From positions 23,031,001 through 23,095,000 of the forward strand of contig NC_135119.1 of assembly GCF_050908995.1 (NCBI RefSeq): a stretch of 64,000 bases of DNA. Direction: 5' to 3'. The DNA is from Andrena cerasifolii. Lineage: Eukaryota > Arthropoda > Insecta > Hymenoptera > Andrenidae. This document shows, in pieces, positions 22,786-36,700 of the stretch. Position numbers and translations under genes: made by a program. Positions within the stretch are counted from its first letter, which is position 1. The number at the start of each line of letters is the position of its first letter. The notes below the pieces were generated by a model. The model did not search any database. It worked only from the letters and a program-made list of their open reading frames with translations, and had not been told where the DNA came from.

Positions 22786-24877
22786 GAAGTTCTCTCGAAA
22801 TAGGGCAACAGGAGGCAGGGGTTATTAATAAACCAGCACATATGGCGTTCCCTCGCGAGGCATATGAAAGAGAAAATCGACCTCTTTGTCTAGACTTGGC
22901 TCGTGACGGATATCGCAGTTGCGTCAGGGTCGAAGTTCGTCGAACTTCCGTCGACGAGCTCGCGGTCGAGACTAAAACGTGGAATGCATGGCCGAAGTTT
23001 ATGAAAGAAAATTAGAGGGTTCAGCTGGCTGGCGGAGTAATTCCATAGAAAAAAACCCCGCGATCATTGTCAAAAGCGTTCTCCGCAGAAAAATTACAAA
23101 GGAGTTCGTATAAACGAAGTGGGTAACTTGCGTGTCTCGAATCGATTCTGAAGACCTGGGCTGCCGTTTTAAAGAATCAAATTGAACATAGCCATCGACG
23201 ATGCATACCGAAGACGAAGCGAGTTGAAATTAGTTCGAGCAGGATGAAATCCTTCAAACATCGAGGAGAATTTCAAATTTAAGGACCCGTTGGAAACCCG
23301 TTGTCCACCTTTCAATTAGGAACACAGTAAACGCACAGATTATCCGCTGCTTTTCCACCGACGTAGACGTGCAACGTACTGTTTAATTAACTCGAGGTAT
23401 CGTCGAGATTCGTCCATCTAATGAGCAACCGCGGGGACCAATTAAAAATTCTGCTAGAAAAAACAATTAATATCCTGACGGGAGAATGTTTCGCGTGCAC
23501 GGGGAACTTTTCAACGACGCCGTTGCTTCCTGGATTAATAACCTCGTATTCTTTTAACGACCGAAATGTCTGAACTGGGAAATCTGCTCGACTTTGCACT
23601 CCAACCTCGCTTTGCCGAAAGAAAAGACGAAGAAGTAGGTGCACCTAATTACGCGATCGTAACGAGATCAATGGAAATTGGAGGATCAATCCTCGCAGTT
23701 GATTTTTGTTGAAGATAACCGTTTATGTAGGTTCAAATCTCACCATTCTATTGCAGTGGTATTGCGTTATAGCTAATAGGAGTGGGGAGAGATTTTTGTT
23801 TTGTCTCCCTGTTAAGGTCGAGGACGCTCGCCTCGTGCGGAACACAGTTGTAGAGGATTCGCAGTGAGAACAACACCTGTAAACTCTCCCTATCAGTTTA
23901 CAGATCCAAAGTTTCTTTTTTGTTAAAACATACTTTCATTATTCAATGAAATCTTAACAATTTTCCAAGCAGAAATTGATCTCGCTGTGACAGAAGACAA
24001 GGAGTGCCGTAGCCTGAACGCTCACCGAATGTTTCGTGGGTCCACGTAGCGCGTGCCTACCTGGCCACGTGTATTTTAAGTTTAACCGCGCACAGAAATG
24101 TTTTCCGCAGCCCGAAAGGGCGATTCTACGACACAATAATTCGTGCTACGAACTGGTCTCCCGCCGTAGATCACAATTACCCGAAAATGGTCGGGAACAA
24201 GCTCGTTGGAACTCTTGCAGTTACGATCGCCGCGGCGGCGCCGCCGTCTAAAAGCGGCCCCGGCCCCGAGTAATGGCCGGCTACTAAATTCTAATAAATA
24301 TCAACAGATACAGCAAGCCACTGGTCCCTTTCGTGTGCCATCTAAGTGTTATTAATCGTGCCGTGAGCCAGAGTCAGGCGGCATCTTCGATTCCGCCCGG
24401 CCCTTCCCCCGCAGTGAAACGCGCGGGAAATGCCCGCGCCGTTATTTTCAATCGCGGAAATGTTTATGTTCCTCCTTGGAAGAGCGCCGGAGTCTAACAG
24501 AATTACGATCGCGCGGATACCGGTGAATGCGCTGAAACGAGGAGATACGACTAAATTTTACTCTGTATAAGCATGGAATCTCTGCGTCCGTTCAAATACG
24601 ACGGGGATCCAAAGGTTCAGCGGATTCTGCAGCTGCGCGTTAGTGGATAATTGTATCTTACTTTATCGCCCCGCGGATGTAACTGAGTCTCGCGTTATTT
24701 ATCGTGTCCATAAACTCTTATTTGCAAGTTCTCGCCTAGACCCCGATTTTTACTTATAAAATTTGTGCCAGGACTGTTAGAAGTTACTGATGGTTCCAGT
24801 AACGAGTCCAAGAGTAAAGGAGCTTCTTTCGTGCTTGAATCATCCTCTTCACCCTCGTCCTATATTATCTAGTGGCT
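22786..24877. other. Unassigned non-coding stretch
   Basis: Mixed composition. A short GC palindrome-like run (cgccgcggcggcgccgccg) lies at about 24229-24247. Only short domain-free frames. No transposon ends were recognised. Confidence 0.4.
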
Positions 24878-26014
24878 TTAAGGGGACTAGGCAGTCAGAA
24901 AGTCGATTTTTTTTGTATTTTTCGAAAGTAACACCCATCCCGAGTAAAATGCCGTTTGGTTTATGTTAAAGTTCGCAAAATTAAGGATTTTACAGCCGAA
25001 AAGGTCGAGCGCGTCATAAACCGTTTCTGCGCGCACGCAGGTAGACTAATTCCTCTCTCGAAACTTTAAACGCGTTTTTCTCGGAATCATATTTCCTCTT
25101 CGTTTTGCAGTGATTGCGAAAAAACAGAGGTACAAGTCGATTTGAAAAAAAATCAGCATAAGTGAGACATGTCTAGTTACGACCTGAAGCTACGCGTAAG
25201 TCTGTGAAAACTTCTGTTTTGACAAAAAAAAAATTAAAATGGCTCTTTTCTCTGGCGAAAAATCAAGTTTCTTTAAAATTTGCTGTTTTACAGCCGCCAC
25301 TTTTATAATTTTAATTTTTTTTCTTTTTCAATAGGTTCAGGGCAGAATGGGGGTCAGGGCAAAGTATCAATTTCAGAGCATATTTCACAGTTCAATTTCT
25401 TACGGCCAGAATCACTGCAAAATTACAGCGGCTCCAGAAAAAAAAACACTTATATATCAGGCAACTGTAGCGCTGTCATATATATATGTATAATGTTCTG
25501 TGATACAATTAATTCCCCTCCTTTTATGGGAACGGTTGTGAATAAGTAAACTGAATTGTTTCTCTGTAAATCAAAGAGGATTTATAATTATTTTTTTAAA
25601 AACTTATGAGCTAAGGATTACTTATTATAATCATACCTGTAAATCAAAGAAACAACATTCAATGTTTATTATTCCCTCTATTATATATTTACACTTTCTT
25701 TGGTTTCTTTGATACATTCGTACACACTCCTTTCAGCCACGTGTTTCTCCTCATCACCTTCTTATCATTTTTTTCGCATCTCGATGTTTGCTTACCGACC
25801 GTCGTTATTACGCGGGATGCTTCACGTAGCTTTAGGAAAGTGCCATCTCCTTTCCTTACATATGTATATATTATTCAAATAATTTTGTTTTTACTGTTTA
25901 TAGTATTAACAAACATTACTCAAAAGTACTAGTCACAATTTGTATTCATCTCCTTGTAATTAATTCGCAAAGAATACTTGATTTTCGAGCGATCTGACTG
26001 CCTAGTCCCCTTAA
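24878..26014. mobile_element. TTAA-GGGG element A (1.1 kb)
   Basis: TTAA at 24878-24881 and 26011-26014 flanks perfect 18-bp TIRs (ggggactaggcagtcaga). About 20-30 bp inside the left end is tcgatttttttt, then gcaaaatta, and at 25061-25083 the motif aaactttaaa-cgcgtttttctcgg. Elements B (53424) and C (58922) share all of these in order. TTAA target sites indicate a piggyBac- or Kolobok-type transposase; ends starting GGGG are unlike canonical piggyBac CCC ends. An 89-codon plus-strand frame (25280-25549) has no recognised domain and is probably not coding. Confidence 0.75.
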
Positions 26015-29000
26015 TAGACAGCAAAAATTTAATAGAGGCTCGAACCGTTCAACTTCGCATTCGTTTAGACTTCATACGTCAGGGCCACTGATCGTGGCGT
26101 TTCGAATAACGAGAATTCTGCAGAAAGTTGGTCGCGTTCAATTCCCACGCTCGTTTCTCATTTTCCGTTTCTATTAGGGCTGCGTGGTCGCGGGGGGAAG
26201 TCGGGCGAAGATAAAGGGATGCGAAATTTCCAGCCAAAAATCAGCAAACGAGCCTGCCTCGGGATAAAGTTTTCAGCATGAGGGTAATACGTTGCTTCCC
26301 CCTCGAGAGGCGTCTGTTTTCGTTTTAATAATCCCAGTCCTCCTGAAATAATTATAATACCTTTCGGGCGTTTCGAGGGAAGCGTACAGACTCCCGTCGC
26401 ACCCGCTCGCGCCGCGCACAGCCCCGTCCCACGAGTTCTGTCTTCTTAGCAGATAGGAAAAGCCCGGCAGGACGGGCGCGGTGTACACTCCGGCGGAATT
26501 ACTACGAATGAAGTTCTTAATCTTAATAAACTTCAAGGTTCCCGCGCCTTCATCCACTTCCGCTGCCACCCCCCCCCCCCCCCCCACAGCCTTTTGCCTC
26601 TCGAGTTTATCTCCTGTCAGTTGATTCACAATTCTCTCGCCGGATCTTATCGCGGGAATTCTTTAAACCGCGTCACAAACATGGAGGCGTCTCTGACTCT
26701 CCCTGGCGACGTGAAATATCGCCGTATCTCTCCGGGAATTTCAGCCAGAGGGAAGAAGATCGGAGTGGAGACGCTGCTGTCTTTGTTCGAGCCAGCTATT
26801 TCCGACGAAAATCCTTGTAAATAGAATTCTTCGGCATAACGAATATCAAACACTCCCGTGCTATTCATTATTACTGTTCACTCGGTATTACTTTGGTGTT
26901 TGCTGTTTAATTTCCCGTTGGGATGTTTTCCAAAAGGAGCCTCGAGTCCGATCCGGGCTACTTCGCCGGTGACCCATTGTGGACGGGTGCACGAAGCTAC
27001 CCGCCGAGTTTCACCGGCAGATTAGATTCATAGGGGACTATAGGTGGCCGCGTTTAATAGGCAACTTCGCCCCTAAATATCATTCGTCCTCCTCGAAATC
27101 CTTCAAACTCGAACACAATATCCTCTCGTCACTCGCGGCTCTACACCTCGAGCACCCGAGCGAGTAATCCAATCCGATTGTTGCATGCATCCAGGAAACT
27201 CTTGGCGGAGTTCCGAAGTGTCCTTTGGAATCCTAATGGCGCAACATCTGACGTCACGTATTTCGAGTTTACCCGATACGTGCGACATCGAAAGTCGCAG
27301 GAGACGTTCAGCGCCGCGCCTTCTGCGCAGCGTTGCCACCGCGATCAGCGAACCCTTCCCGGACTTTTCGTCCAATAATTTCTTTCCTCCGTTATATTTT
27401 CCTCGATCCCCTACGAGGACTTAACATGTTTCACGCGTCGACGCACTTCGCACCCGCTTTATCTCGCACAGCCTCTGCTAAATTGGTTGCCGTGTTACAG
27501 TTACTGACACAATACTTGAAGTGCTCCGAAATTGTTGCTAAACTGTCTTCCCCCTTCCGTTCCAGTCGAGGAACGCCATTTACACGTCAGGGAATGTTGC
27601 TGCCGTGTAATATTCGATAACTCGTCATTGAACTTGCGAATTCCAACGTTCCGGAATTAGGTTCATCCTGTTTCGCTTCATAGTTACAAGGGTAGGTACA
27701 TTGGGAACCGTTGGTCCGTGGAAACTTCCTCGAACTGAACCCGCAACGCTTGATTTCGTAGTAGCTGGTACATCTGGCAGGAGCCGGCTGTCTTTGCAAT
27801 CGAACATTTTCCAGACCCAGCGAGGAACGAATTAGCCTCTTATCTTTAAACCGTACAGGACCCACTGAAACATTGAATTGTTAATATATCTCATCAGCAC
27901 GGAACATCGAGGGATCGGAATAAAATTAGCGTTTAATTGTCCACGTTTGCGAGGTGGCCGCTGAAAAGCGCCCTCTTCGCATCGAGTTGGCGGGTCCGTC
28001 GGTTCATTAAACGGGTCGTTACGCTCCCTCCCGTCCACGTACGTCATTTTCGCGCGTTGCTACGGCCGCTGAAAAGTGTTATCCCCGAATAATAGCACGG
28101 TTATCCAACGGCCCTGGGTACGGTCTGTAATCCCAGGACGAGACGACTCATTGGGCCTCTAGGTCTCTCCCTCGGCCACTCTAATTCTCGTTCCTCTGGG
28201 CGTTAATTGAAAACTTTGCGATTCCGTCCCCGGGCAGATATTAACATTCATCGTGGTAGCGGCCACCGTTGTCTAACGCTCCATCCATTAGGAATTACAT
28301 CCATTCGCCCGACATCTCTGTCCCGCCTAGACCCGGGCGCCGCTCCCTCTCATCAACCCTCCCTCGCCCGTCGCCATCCCCTGTCTCGCGATTGTCCCAA
28401 CGAAACGCCGTGTAACTTGGCCCGTCGGCCCTCCAGTTTGTTCGCAGGCGAGCCGCCACCGGAAAGACTCGGTCGGATTGATCGCGCGACAATTACAAAC
28501 ACGCCGCATCCGTAGTAATTCCGAACTTCGTTCGAGTTTGCCATTGTGCAAAGCTTCGTCAGACTTTGGGGGGAATGGCCGTGGGACGGCGGAGGCATAC
28601 CGCGTCGATGGAAGAAGATTGGGAGGCAGCTCGAGCGTCGTGTAAACCCAAGTTGCGAATTCAGGTAGATGTTTCTATAAAACTGGATGTAAATATGAGC
28701 TCTCGATTAATCACCCGCGAACGACTCTGCGGGGAGTTAATACTGAGTGAAAGAAGCTCGCGATATCAGCAGGGCTCATCCCTGAATTCGAGTGGCTGTT
28801 TAAAAAATTAGTTCTAGCAACAGGTTACTCGATCTTCGGGGAATAAATTACAGTCACGCTTGGCCGTCACAGCTGCTCATTCTGACAGTGATTAAACGCA
28901 GAACGAAGGATTCGTCCCCATGATCCTCACCCGGAAACGTTCCATATCGACCCATTCATTGGGATTCACAAATTGGCTGGAATAAGTAATCGTGTAGCGT

Positions 29001-29742
29001 CTGCAGCACCTGGTGGTCGCGTTAAATAGTGAGAACATGCCTGCCGAACAGCGCGCCTTCTTCTGTTCTTGTATTCGCGGTGAAGTTTTCCACTGAATCA
29101 TTTATTGCCGAAGTACCGTGGAACGTCTAACTCGACTTAGCGTGCACAGTGGGGCCTCCATTGTTCGGCGGGCTCATTCATTATTCAGCCGCGGGTCTCG
29201 AGATGGATTCTTGAAATCTGGAAAAATTCCTCGCCGCGGAGGAAGCACCGAGCTCCCGTGGAAACCGATAGCGGATTTGTACATCGGGATATCAGGCCGG
29301 GATTGCATGTTTCATTGTTGACTGTCGCTCGTCGGGCCTTTTAACTATTCATTCCGTTCCTCTCGGAGCGATACTGAACGATGCTTGACATGGTTTCTGA
29401 ATTGTTGCCTCTGTCGCTAATGCACGATGGCTCCGATCCTTTTGTTTGTCCTTTCGGAGCTCTGTCTGCCGTTGAAGTCGAGAGAGCCCTCCTTTTTCAC
29501 CGTGTACCAAGATTAATCGCGTTTCTTCGGTTTGGAATATGTACGCTTCCTCTGCCATTGCTACCTTCCCAGCTGCATCGAATAGAATATCGCAGAGATG
29601 TAGACATGTGCATACATCTCATACGCAAACACACTAATTTCACCCTGTCTCATTATCGCCAATGCCCCACTTGACGAGGCAAGCGGGGAAGAGAGGACGA
29701 ATTCTCTCCCCTTAAAGCCGGCTAACCGTCCAACGCTCTCAC
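26015..29742. other. Unassigned non-coding stretch, partly CpG-rich
   Basis: A 17-C homopolymer lies at 26569-26585. CpG-rich stretches around 27100-27400 and 28200-28600 have overlapping open frames in several registers. Nothing is recognised as a gene or a repeat. Confidence 0.4.
26569..26585. repeat. C17 homopolymer
   Basis: Seventeen consecutive C residues. Length in the assembly may be unreliable because long homopolymers are prone to sequencing error. Confidence 0.85.
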
Positions 29743-29746
29743 AATG

Positions 29747-30485
29747 GGGACATTCCATGCGAACTCGGACAGATTTCGCAGTAAGTTTTCGTAGATTGCT
29801 GAAATTTGAATATGTTATAGTTTTTAGTGATATTTAAACGTACCTCAAAGGATTTTTCGATTTTTTTTTCAATACATTATAGCTATGGAAGTAGGAAAAA
29901 TTATTTCAGATTAAAAAAAAAAATTTGAATCATTTTTGGGCAATTATTTTAAACAGATGCAGGTTTTTAACATCGGTCGCGATTTTAAACATCTGAAAAA
30001 GGAGAATATAGTTCTATCCTTCCTCTTGATGGACAAATTTTAAAAATATGGATATTTTAAAATTGGCCCTGTAAAAATTGACGAAACTTGACGCTCCATC
30101 AAAGGGAAGGATAGAACTATATTCTCCTTTTTTCAGATTTTTAAAATCGTGCCCAATGTTAAAAGCCTGCATTTGTTTAAAATAACTGCACAAAAATGAT
30201 TAAATTTTTTTTCTTTTTAACTCAAATAATTTTTTCTTAAAACTTTAATGTCTTCTCTATAAGCACCGTAAAGCTCATCTCCATCCGTTTACTACTTCCA
30301 TAGCAATAATGTATTGAAAAAAAGTTAGCACTTAACTTCAAACAGCTGTAAAATCGTCATTTTTCAATATTTTGAAAAATCCTTTGAGGTACGTTTAAAT
30401 ATCACTAAAGACTACAACATATTCAAATTTCAGCAATCTACGAAAACATACTCCGAAATCTGTCCGAGTTCGCATGGAATGTCCC
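29747..30485. mobile_element. Long-TIR element, copy 1 (foldback form, 4-bp target duplication)
   Basis: Both termini read gggacattccatgcgaactc inward. AATG lies immediately outside both ends (29743-29746 and 30486-30489), consistent with a 4-bp target duplication. The two arms meet almost in the middle (about 30034 and 30093). The left arm has lost two blocks that the right arm keeps, including gtgctaac and the section after ctatggaagtag. It lacks the roughly 300-bp interior of the 37447 copy, so it is a deletion derivative or a two-headed copy. The superfamily is unassigned; 4-bp duplications are known for several groups including Sola and Chapaev. Confidence 0.75.
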
Positions 30486-30489
30486 AATG

Positions 30490-33402
30490 GTATCGCAATA
30501 ACCAAACATCGCTGCGCCATCCTGCACAACCGTCGAGTCAGTCGGTTCTTCTCCATCTACCCCGTCGTTTCTCATAGTTTGTTCATCTTCTCATTTTTAA
30601 TCTGCCTCCGCCGTGCCTTCGTTCGCTCGCGAGGGACAAGGGGTGACACACGCGCGACAGCCACTGCTCCACGAGAAAGGGCAGAGAAGCTGGGAGGAGT
30701 TTTTGCCCGAAAATATTTGCGTTCCCGCCGAGAGAAATACGGCATCGCCCGCTCGTAATTACGTCGAAACGTCGCGAGCTCGCCGGGGATGCGAGGCTAG
30801 GAGGGGGTGGCGAAATATTCGCCCGGAAGACGGCACCTGTCGCTTCAGCCGGCAGAAATTCTGGCCAGGGACGTAGATATGCGTCGCGTTCCACGGCAGC
30901 GAGAATGAAGCCGGCGGAAGTGATAAGAGACGAGGAGGGAAGGACGAGCAGACCTCGAGGAAGGACTGCAGCAGCGTCCTCCCCCTTGGAACCTGATACG
31001 CCTACCAAGATTAACTTTTAAAGTGCTTCGGGAGCCGGGTCGAGGAGGCCCAGGGTTTATTACTCAATTTGGATGATAGACGAACCGCGTGGAAATGGGG
31101 GTGTGCACGCGGCGTGTTCTCGGCCCGGATGGGAATATTCGGGAATTAATGAGATAGCATTCCTGCGGGCGCGCGAAGAAAGTTGGCGGGCTCTTTCGAA
31201 CCATTCGGCCACCCTTCCTACCGCGCGAGAAAGATGATGAACATAATTGAGGCGACGTACTGGGGTGGTCCACGGTGAAGGATGTTGAGCACGCTTTATC
31301 CGGGGTAGAACTCTACGTATGGATCGAATTTATTGTGATAGTGATTATGGTAAAATAGTGGTTCTTTTGGATTCCTTTTACCCTTCAGACCTTCCTTCGA
31401 ACAGCCCGGCAGGTACAAAGAGGTTTGAGACGAGGAAAGTCTCGCAAGCTTCGTTTACTCCACGGCTAGTGGCGTCAGAAAAATTGTAGAAGACATAATA
31501 GTCCCCTGTGCACGCGTGAAATAATGGCCGAAGGAGAAACGGGAGAGATTTTGGGGAACAAATGGAAAGTGTCAAATGCAGGAAAGGGGAAGCTCCCGCG
31601 TCGAGTGAGAGACATTCTCATCAGAGCCGAGACAGAGGGCAGACCTTGTTACTTTGACTCGGTGATTTGTTCGCGTAGTCCCAGCTTTGTTCCACGAAAA
31701 CCCTAAACCGTGGAATGTCCATCCCTCATATCCAACTACGCCTTTCGCCTTTGCTAACAAAGAGCCATTTTTATTATTCAACGTGACGCAGTAATTTCAT
31801 CAGCGTCAGCTTCTCCTCCCTGTGACTTCAGAATGCTCGCGAGCTTACGAAAAGCACGCTTCTCGCGAAACTAATCGTCAGAAGCCCCACCCGGTTCGCG
31901 GTCTACAATTTTATCGAATCGTCGGGAGGAAGCTGAGTTATAGAGACGCTGGCAATTACTCGTCTAATTAATGCGGCAGAGAGATCCTGCATTCTGATTC
32001 CACCCGTTATTCTCGGTTCTGGGCGACGCTATAAAGTTGTGCTCGCGGATCCTGTTAATTATTTCGACTCGCATTTGCGCAAGCCGGGATAGCGATCCAC
32101 GAGAAACTTTATCTATGTGGGTGTCTTTCTTGCACGGAAACATCGATGTGCCGACAGACTTTCGTTTCACAGACACTACCTACGCTCTCGGATAAACAAT
32201 CCGAAGTGAACTTCAAAGATCTCAGAAGCACGACTTGCAAACTCACAGCCGGAGGACCTCCTCCAAAGAAATAATCTCAAACGTAATCTCCATCAAGGTT
32301 GACTCGCGTCTTCGATCCTTCTTCCACATCCACCCTTCAGATCCAGGTACCAAGCGAATCGACGATCCTCCGCTGAAGCTAGCATAATTTAATCACGTCA
32401 GACTCTCTGATCTCCCCAACGCCTGGCAGATATCCTCGAGTATATTAATCAGCCTTATCGCCCCGTTAAACAGCTTCGAGCGTCGGCGTTTCAAAGATCC
32501 CGCCATTATCGGCGCACAGTTTATCGAGACCGGACGCGCCACCAGGGATAATCAGCGGCGGGATAATTAACTGGGATTGTCATCGTTTAGTCGGACTCGG
32601 CAAGATACGTCTGTCCATCTCGGACGATTTCGTTTCGGCCGCGGAGAGTGCGCCGTCGCTACATGTATCCCGGAATCGTTGGGCGCGTAAATTCGCCCCG
32701 ATTGCACCAGCCTCCACCTCATTTACGAGCATAAGTGCCGGTATGATTATCGAGGCTGCATTATAGTCTGCACTCAGCAGTAATTGCCATCCATTACGGC
32801 TCGATCCATAATCGAGCGGGAAACGCTCTCGAGAGAAGGCTCTTTGTCCCTTGTTCGGATGCGCGCGGATTCCATCTTTCCTATTGCGACCATCCGCGTC
32901 AGCCGCCCTGCCCGTTCATCCTCATTAACCAGGCTGACTTAATTAGCCGCCGGGGCATTCCGCGAGAGGAAACGGCAACGACGATATCAGGGGGGCACTG
33001 GCTTCTTCTGTCGGGCCGATAAACTCGAAAAAAAAGCTGTCGACACAGGAAAAGGGTAGCCGTTTGATCGAGGATGCGCAGTACGTAACGAAGTTACGTC
33101 GCTGATAGACGAGACGCAACGAACGTGTTATTGGATAGATGGAGGGGCTGGTGTGCTTGCTTTCCTTCTCGTTAAAGTCACTGGCTAATGGCTATGTGAA
33201 TGCCGAGGTGGATGGTTACAATATTTTTGGTTAGCGGAATAATAGAATATTATTTAATTACAGTGACATTCTCGCTTCGGGAATATTTCAATATTGCCAT
33301 AATTTTAGATATTTTAAGAAATATGATAATTGAGGCGTCGAGAACAAAAACGGACTAACCCACATTTTTTTTTACGAAATTGAGTTAGTAATAATAATGT
33401 AT
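30490..33402. other. Unassigned non-coding stretch
   Basis: GC-rich at about 30600-31000, otherwise mixed. Frames up to 141 codons on the minus strand (30583-31008) overlap plus-strand frames and lack domains. Between 32180 and 33400 even short open frames are scarce. Confidence 0.4.
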
Positions 33403-33778
33403 CCCCATAAAAAAACTTCGAAAAAGTAAAAAATTACGCCAAGTACATGAAATCAAATAAATCACAGAATAATAGAAGATAATAATAATTAGAATATAAA
33501 AAAAGATGTGAAATCAAAATGAGCTGCAATTACATAACGCTGTTATGCGTGGGCCGATTTTATTGAATTTGGTCTTGATCGAAAACTTATATGCGGTTTA
33601 CATGAGAAAAATGCCTTTAAATTTAGAAAATATTGCAGGCGTGATGAGATATTAATGAAATAAGTTTCAGGTTAGGTTGGAATAGCCGTGCGACGAGTAA
33701 ATGATAGTGGTAGCGACAGTCGACATATAAACGGTGTCTTTCATGTACTTGGCGTCGAGACGCTACCGCATCTCTAGA
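33403..33778 (+). mobile_element. Helentron-like non-autonomous element, copy 3
   Basis: It is 376 bp long and close to copy 1 over its full length. The subterminal inverted repeats are perfect (33436-33452 and 33739-33755). The 3' hairpin at 33757-33774 has one broken pair (gcatctc instead of gcgtctc). In copies 1 and 3 the base before cccc and the base after tctctaga are both T, compatible with insertion between two Ts as reported for Helentrons; in copy 2 the left base is A. Confidence 0.7.
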
Positions 33779-36700
33779 TTAAGTATAATGGGCTGTACTA
33801 ATCATATAAAATAGGAAAAAATATTTTTTTTTCAATGTAGGCTGGTCCGTTTTTGCTCTCAATGCCTCCATTATGGGACACAAGAATGTACGGGGATACA
33901 CCTGGCTTCAGCGAATAGTTTGGCTGCAGAAGTGTACTTTTCTTAGTTAAGAAAGAAATAAGAAAAGTGTCTCTTAACTGAATCCAACAGTAAGTCTGAC
34001 TTCTGGCTCCAACCTTTTGGCTCCTTTCAGCTTGCAACTTTGGACTTCAGGCATGCTTCCATGACTTCTAACTTTTCACTCCTGGATTCTTGCCCTCGAA
34101 CTTCGGTTGCAAATTTTCGGACACTCAATTTCATCCTGCCGGCTAGAGCATTCGAGTAAAACCGATCGCTTGAACTGTGACTTGTCAGTGAAGCGTCCCG
34201 AGTTGGCAGTTTCCACTTAGCTGCTAATGCACGGTAGTAACAAGTGACTCCGACGACGTAGTGGTTGACGTATCGACGATCCCCATTCGACGTATCGGAA
34301 CGAGGACCTTTTAATTGTTATTTAGTTCGGCACCTAATCGAGTGCCGTTCATCAGAGGTTAATGCAGCCCGACCATCAAAGGAAATCATGAATCCCATTT
34401 TCTCTCAACAGTAATTGCAGTATCGGGGATCGATATATAACTGAGCGAGAAATGGTCCCCGGGCGACCCTCTTTGTCCCCGTTTTAGCGCTGGGAGCATC
34501 TTTGACGTAACTTCGTTACTATACCACTTGCCTGGCTGTATCTACGCATCCGCGCGACACTGCAACTTGTTAGGCGAAGGAGCACGGTTGGCCATCTTGC
34601 GTAAATTAATTTCCACGCGAATACCTCTCCGCGCAGCACGGCGACAGACCTTCCATTGACGTTGATAGCCTCGAAGATATCATTGAAATATCTCCGCCTG
34701 GTCTGAAAGCATCCGATCTCCAAATCGTCAAATTCGTGCCCTATCAGTGCCTCGAAACTAGAAGTTTCCTCGAGCATGCAGAATCTTTGCCTCCCCTATT
34801 ATACAGTACTTATCGTTTACGAGAAATCGAACGTCACGTGCAATTAAGAAGCCTGTATTCAAGAATCTTGACGCATGATCGGCACGAGACTCTACTTCAG
34901 GTCCGTGTTACAGCGCCATAATAAAGATAACATTGAGGACATAGTCCTTTGGGAGGTAATGGCAGGCTTCTGAAAGGGTCCTCTGTGCCTCGAAACACGC
35001 CAGCATTACCGTCTTTGTTCCAAGTTCATTAGCTTATGGCTCGGTACTGCCTGCACGCTGAACTTGCTGAATGTTATTAGCATGGAAGGGGATTGGGGGA
35101 AGGTAGACGTTCGATCTAATAATTGTAACAGCCCGTGGAACAGTGCAGGAGGGCAGGGGAACTTTGAATCGATTGGATTAAATAATAAGCGCAGCTGATA
35201 ATACGGCGAGTTTACGGCGGTGTGTTACAATTATCGTGTCGGAGCCCGATGATAACGTTCGGTAAGCGTCGGTATCGTTCTTCGACTGCCTGCATCAATT
35301 AAACTGATTAAAGGGAACGGTATGTTTATATTAATAAGCAGACAGGCTCCAATGAACCTCCACCTGCTCGCATTGTGTTCTACGAGTTCTTATCAGCAGA
35401 AATAAAATGTCTGAGAACAGGGACTAGCGTCTTCCTGTGCACTTAATTCATCTTTCAATTCATCTTCGTACGTTCCCCCGGTTGCAATTTAAACACGAAT
35501 ACCACCTCCCTTATTAAAGTCCAAACAAAACGGAGTTGCTCGTTGGTGCGCCGCAGAAACAAACGAAGGGAAGTTTCGTAACGCGCGGGGGGCGTTTTGC
35601 TTCCCACCCAGGCTGCTCAGCGGGACAAGATTTTCCCTATAACTACGCCGTGGCAATAAAGATGGCCGCCGTTTCCTAAGTACCCGGGCTTTCGTCTCGC
35701 GCGGCCCGCGTAATTAGCCGCGTTTCGCGCGCGCATAACTCCTCGAGAAATGGTCCTTTTACGTGTGTGCATTACATCGCCGGCACTCAAAGCGGACAAC
35801 GTAAACTATCATCACAGCGGGCTGTAATTAAATTGACTTTGTAGGTGAGAAGCGGGCGCACTATATAGAGGGGCGGGAGGGGGGGTGTGGGGACGAGGGT
35901 AGATCAAAGCGGTCGGCCGCATCCGCTCGGGAGCGGAAAGATGGATTTTTGTAGAGTGAATTTCATTACAATTACCCAGCGTGCTCCGTCCGCCCGGCGA
36001 TATCATTATAATTCCAGGGAAATTTTTTAAATAGCCCCGGCTCCCCGTCACGCGACGCCACTGTTATTATCATCCTCCTGGAATATCAATCGCGACGTCC
36101 CTCACCTCGGAATCTACGGGAAACTCTGTCCACGACCGTGGAACACCCGCGAGAACGAAGGGACTAAATTAGCCATCATTGCCTCGACCTCATGGTTAAT
36201 CGGACAATTGTAAATTGCACGAGTCGCATCGATTGCGCGGTCGCTCTGTCGATTTCGTATCAGTTTGGAATGACGCGGGAGATCCACCCTGTGGAGCCGC
36301 GAGCGCGTGCTCGCGTTCCACCCCTGAAAATCAAGTTTTCCCTCCGTCCGTGTCACGTAGCCGATGTCTTCCAACACGTATGATTCACCGCTGAAGGAGG
36401 TCTCGTTGGAAAACACACCGTAGGGGAGAAACGTGCGATAGAAACGGGCTTTCGAAGAGCGGAGGGTAGCGTGTTGGGGAGTGAGGTAGACATGGCCTGG
36501 AGGAAAAAGGGTGCCAAGTCCTCCGGGACAGGGAGCCCCTTATATCTTGTCCTGACAGGACGTCCGGTCGGCCATATTGCCGAGCCTCCTTCTTCAGCCA
36601 CCTTCTTCATCCCTCTGCACCACGCCGCCAGCCTCTCCCCGCCCTTCTTTTCTCCTCTCTTCTTACCATAGACGAGGGTTGCCTCTCCTTCGCAGGCGTC

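Noticed and set aside
23722..23745. tRNA T-loop-like gttcaaatc
   Set aside because: No matching acceptor stem, D-arm or anticodon arm upstream.
34484..34777. 97-codon minus-strand frame with balanced composition
   Set aside because: Looks more protein-like than most, but I could not match any motif; kept only as part of an unassigned stretch.
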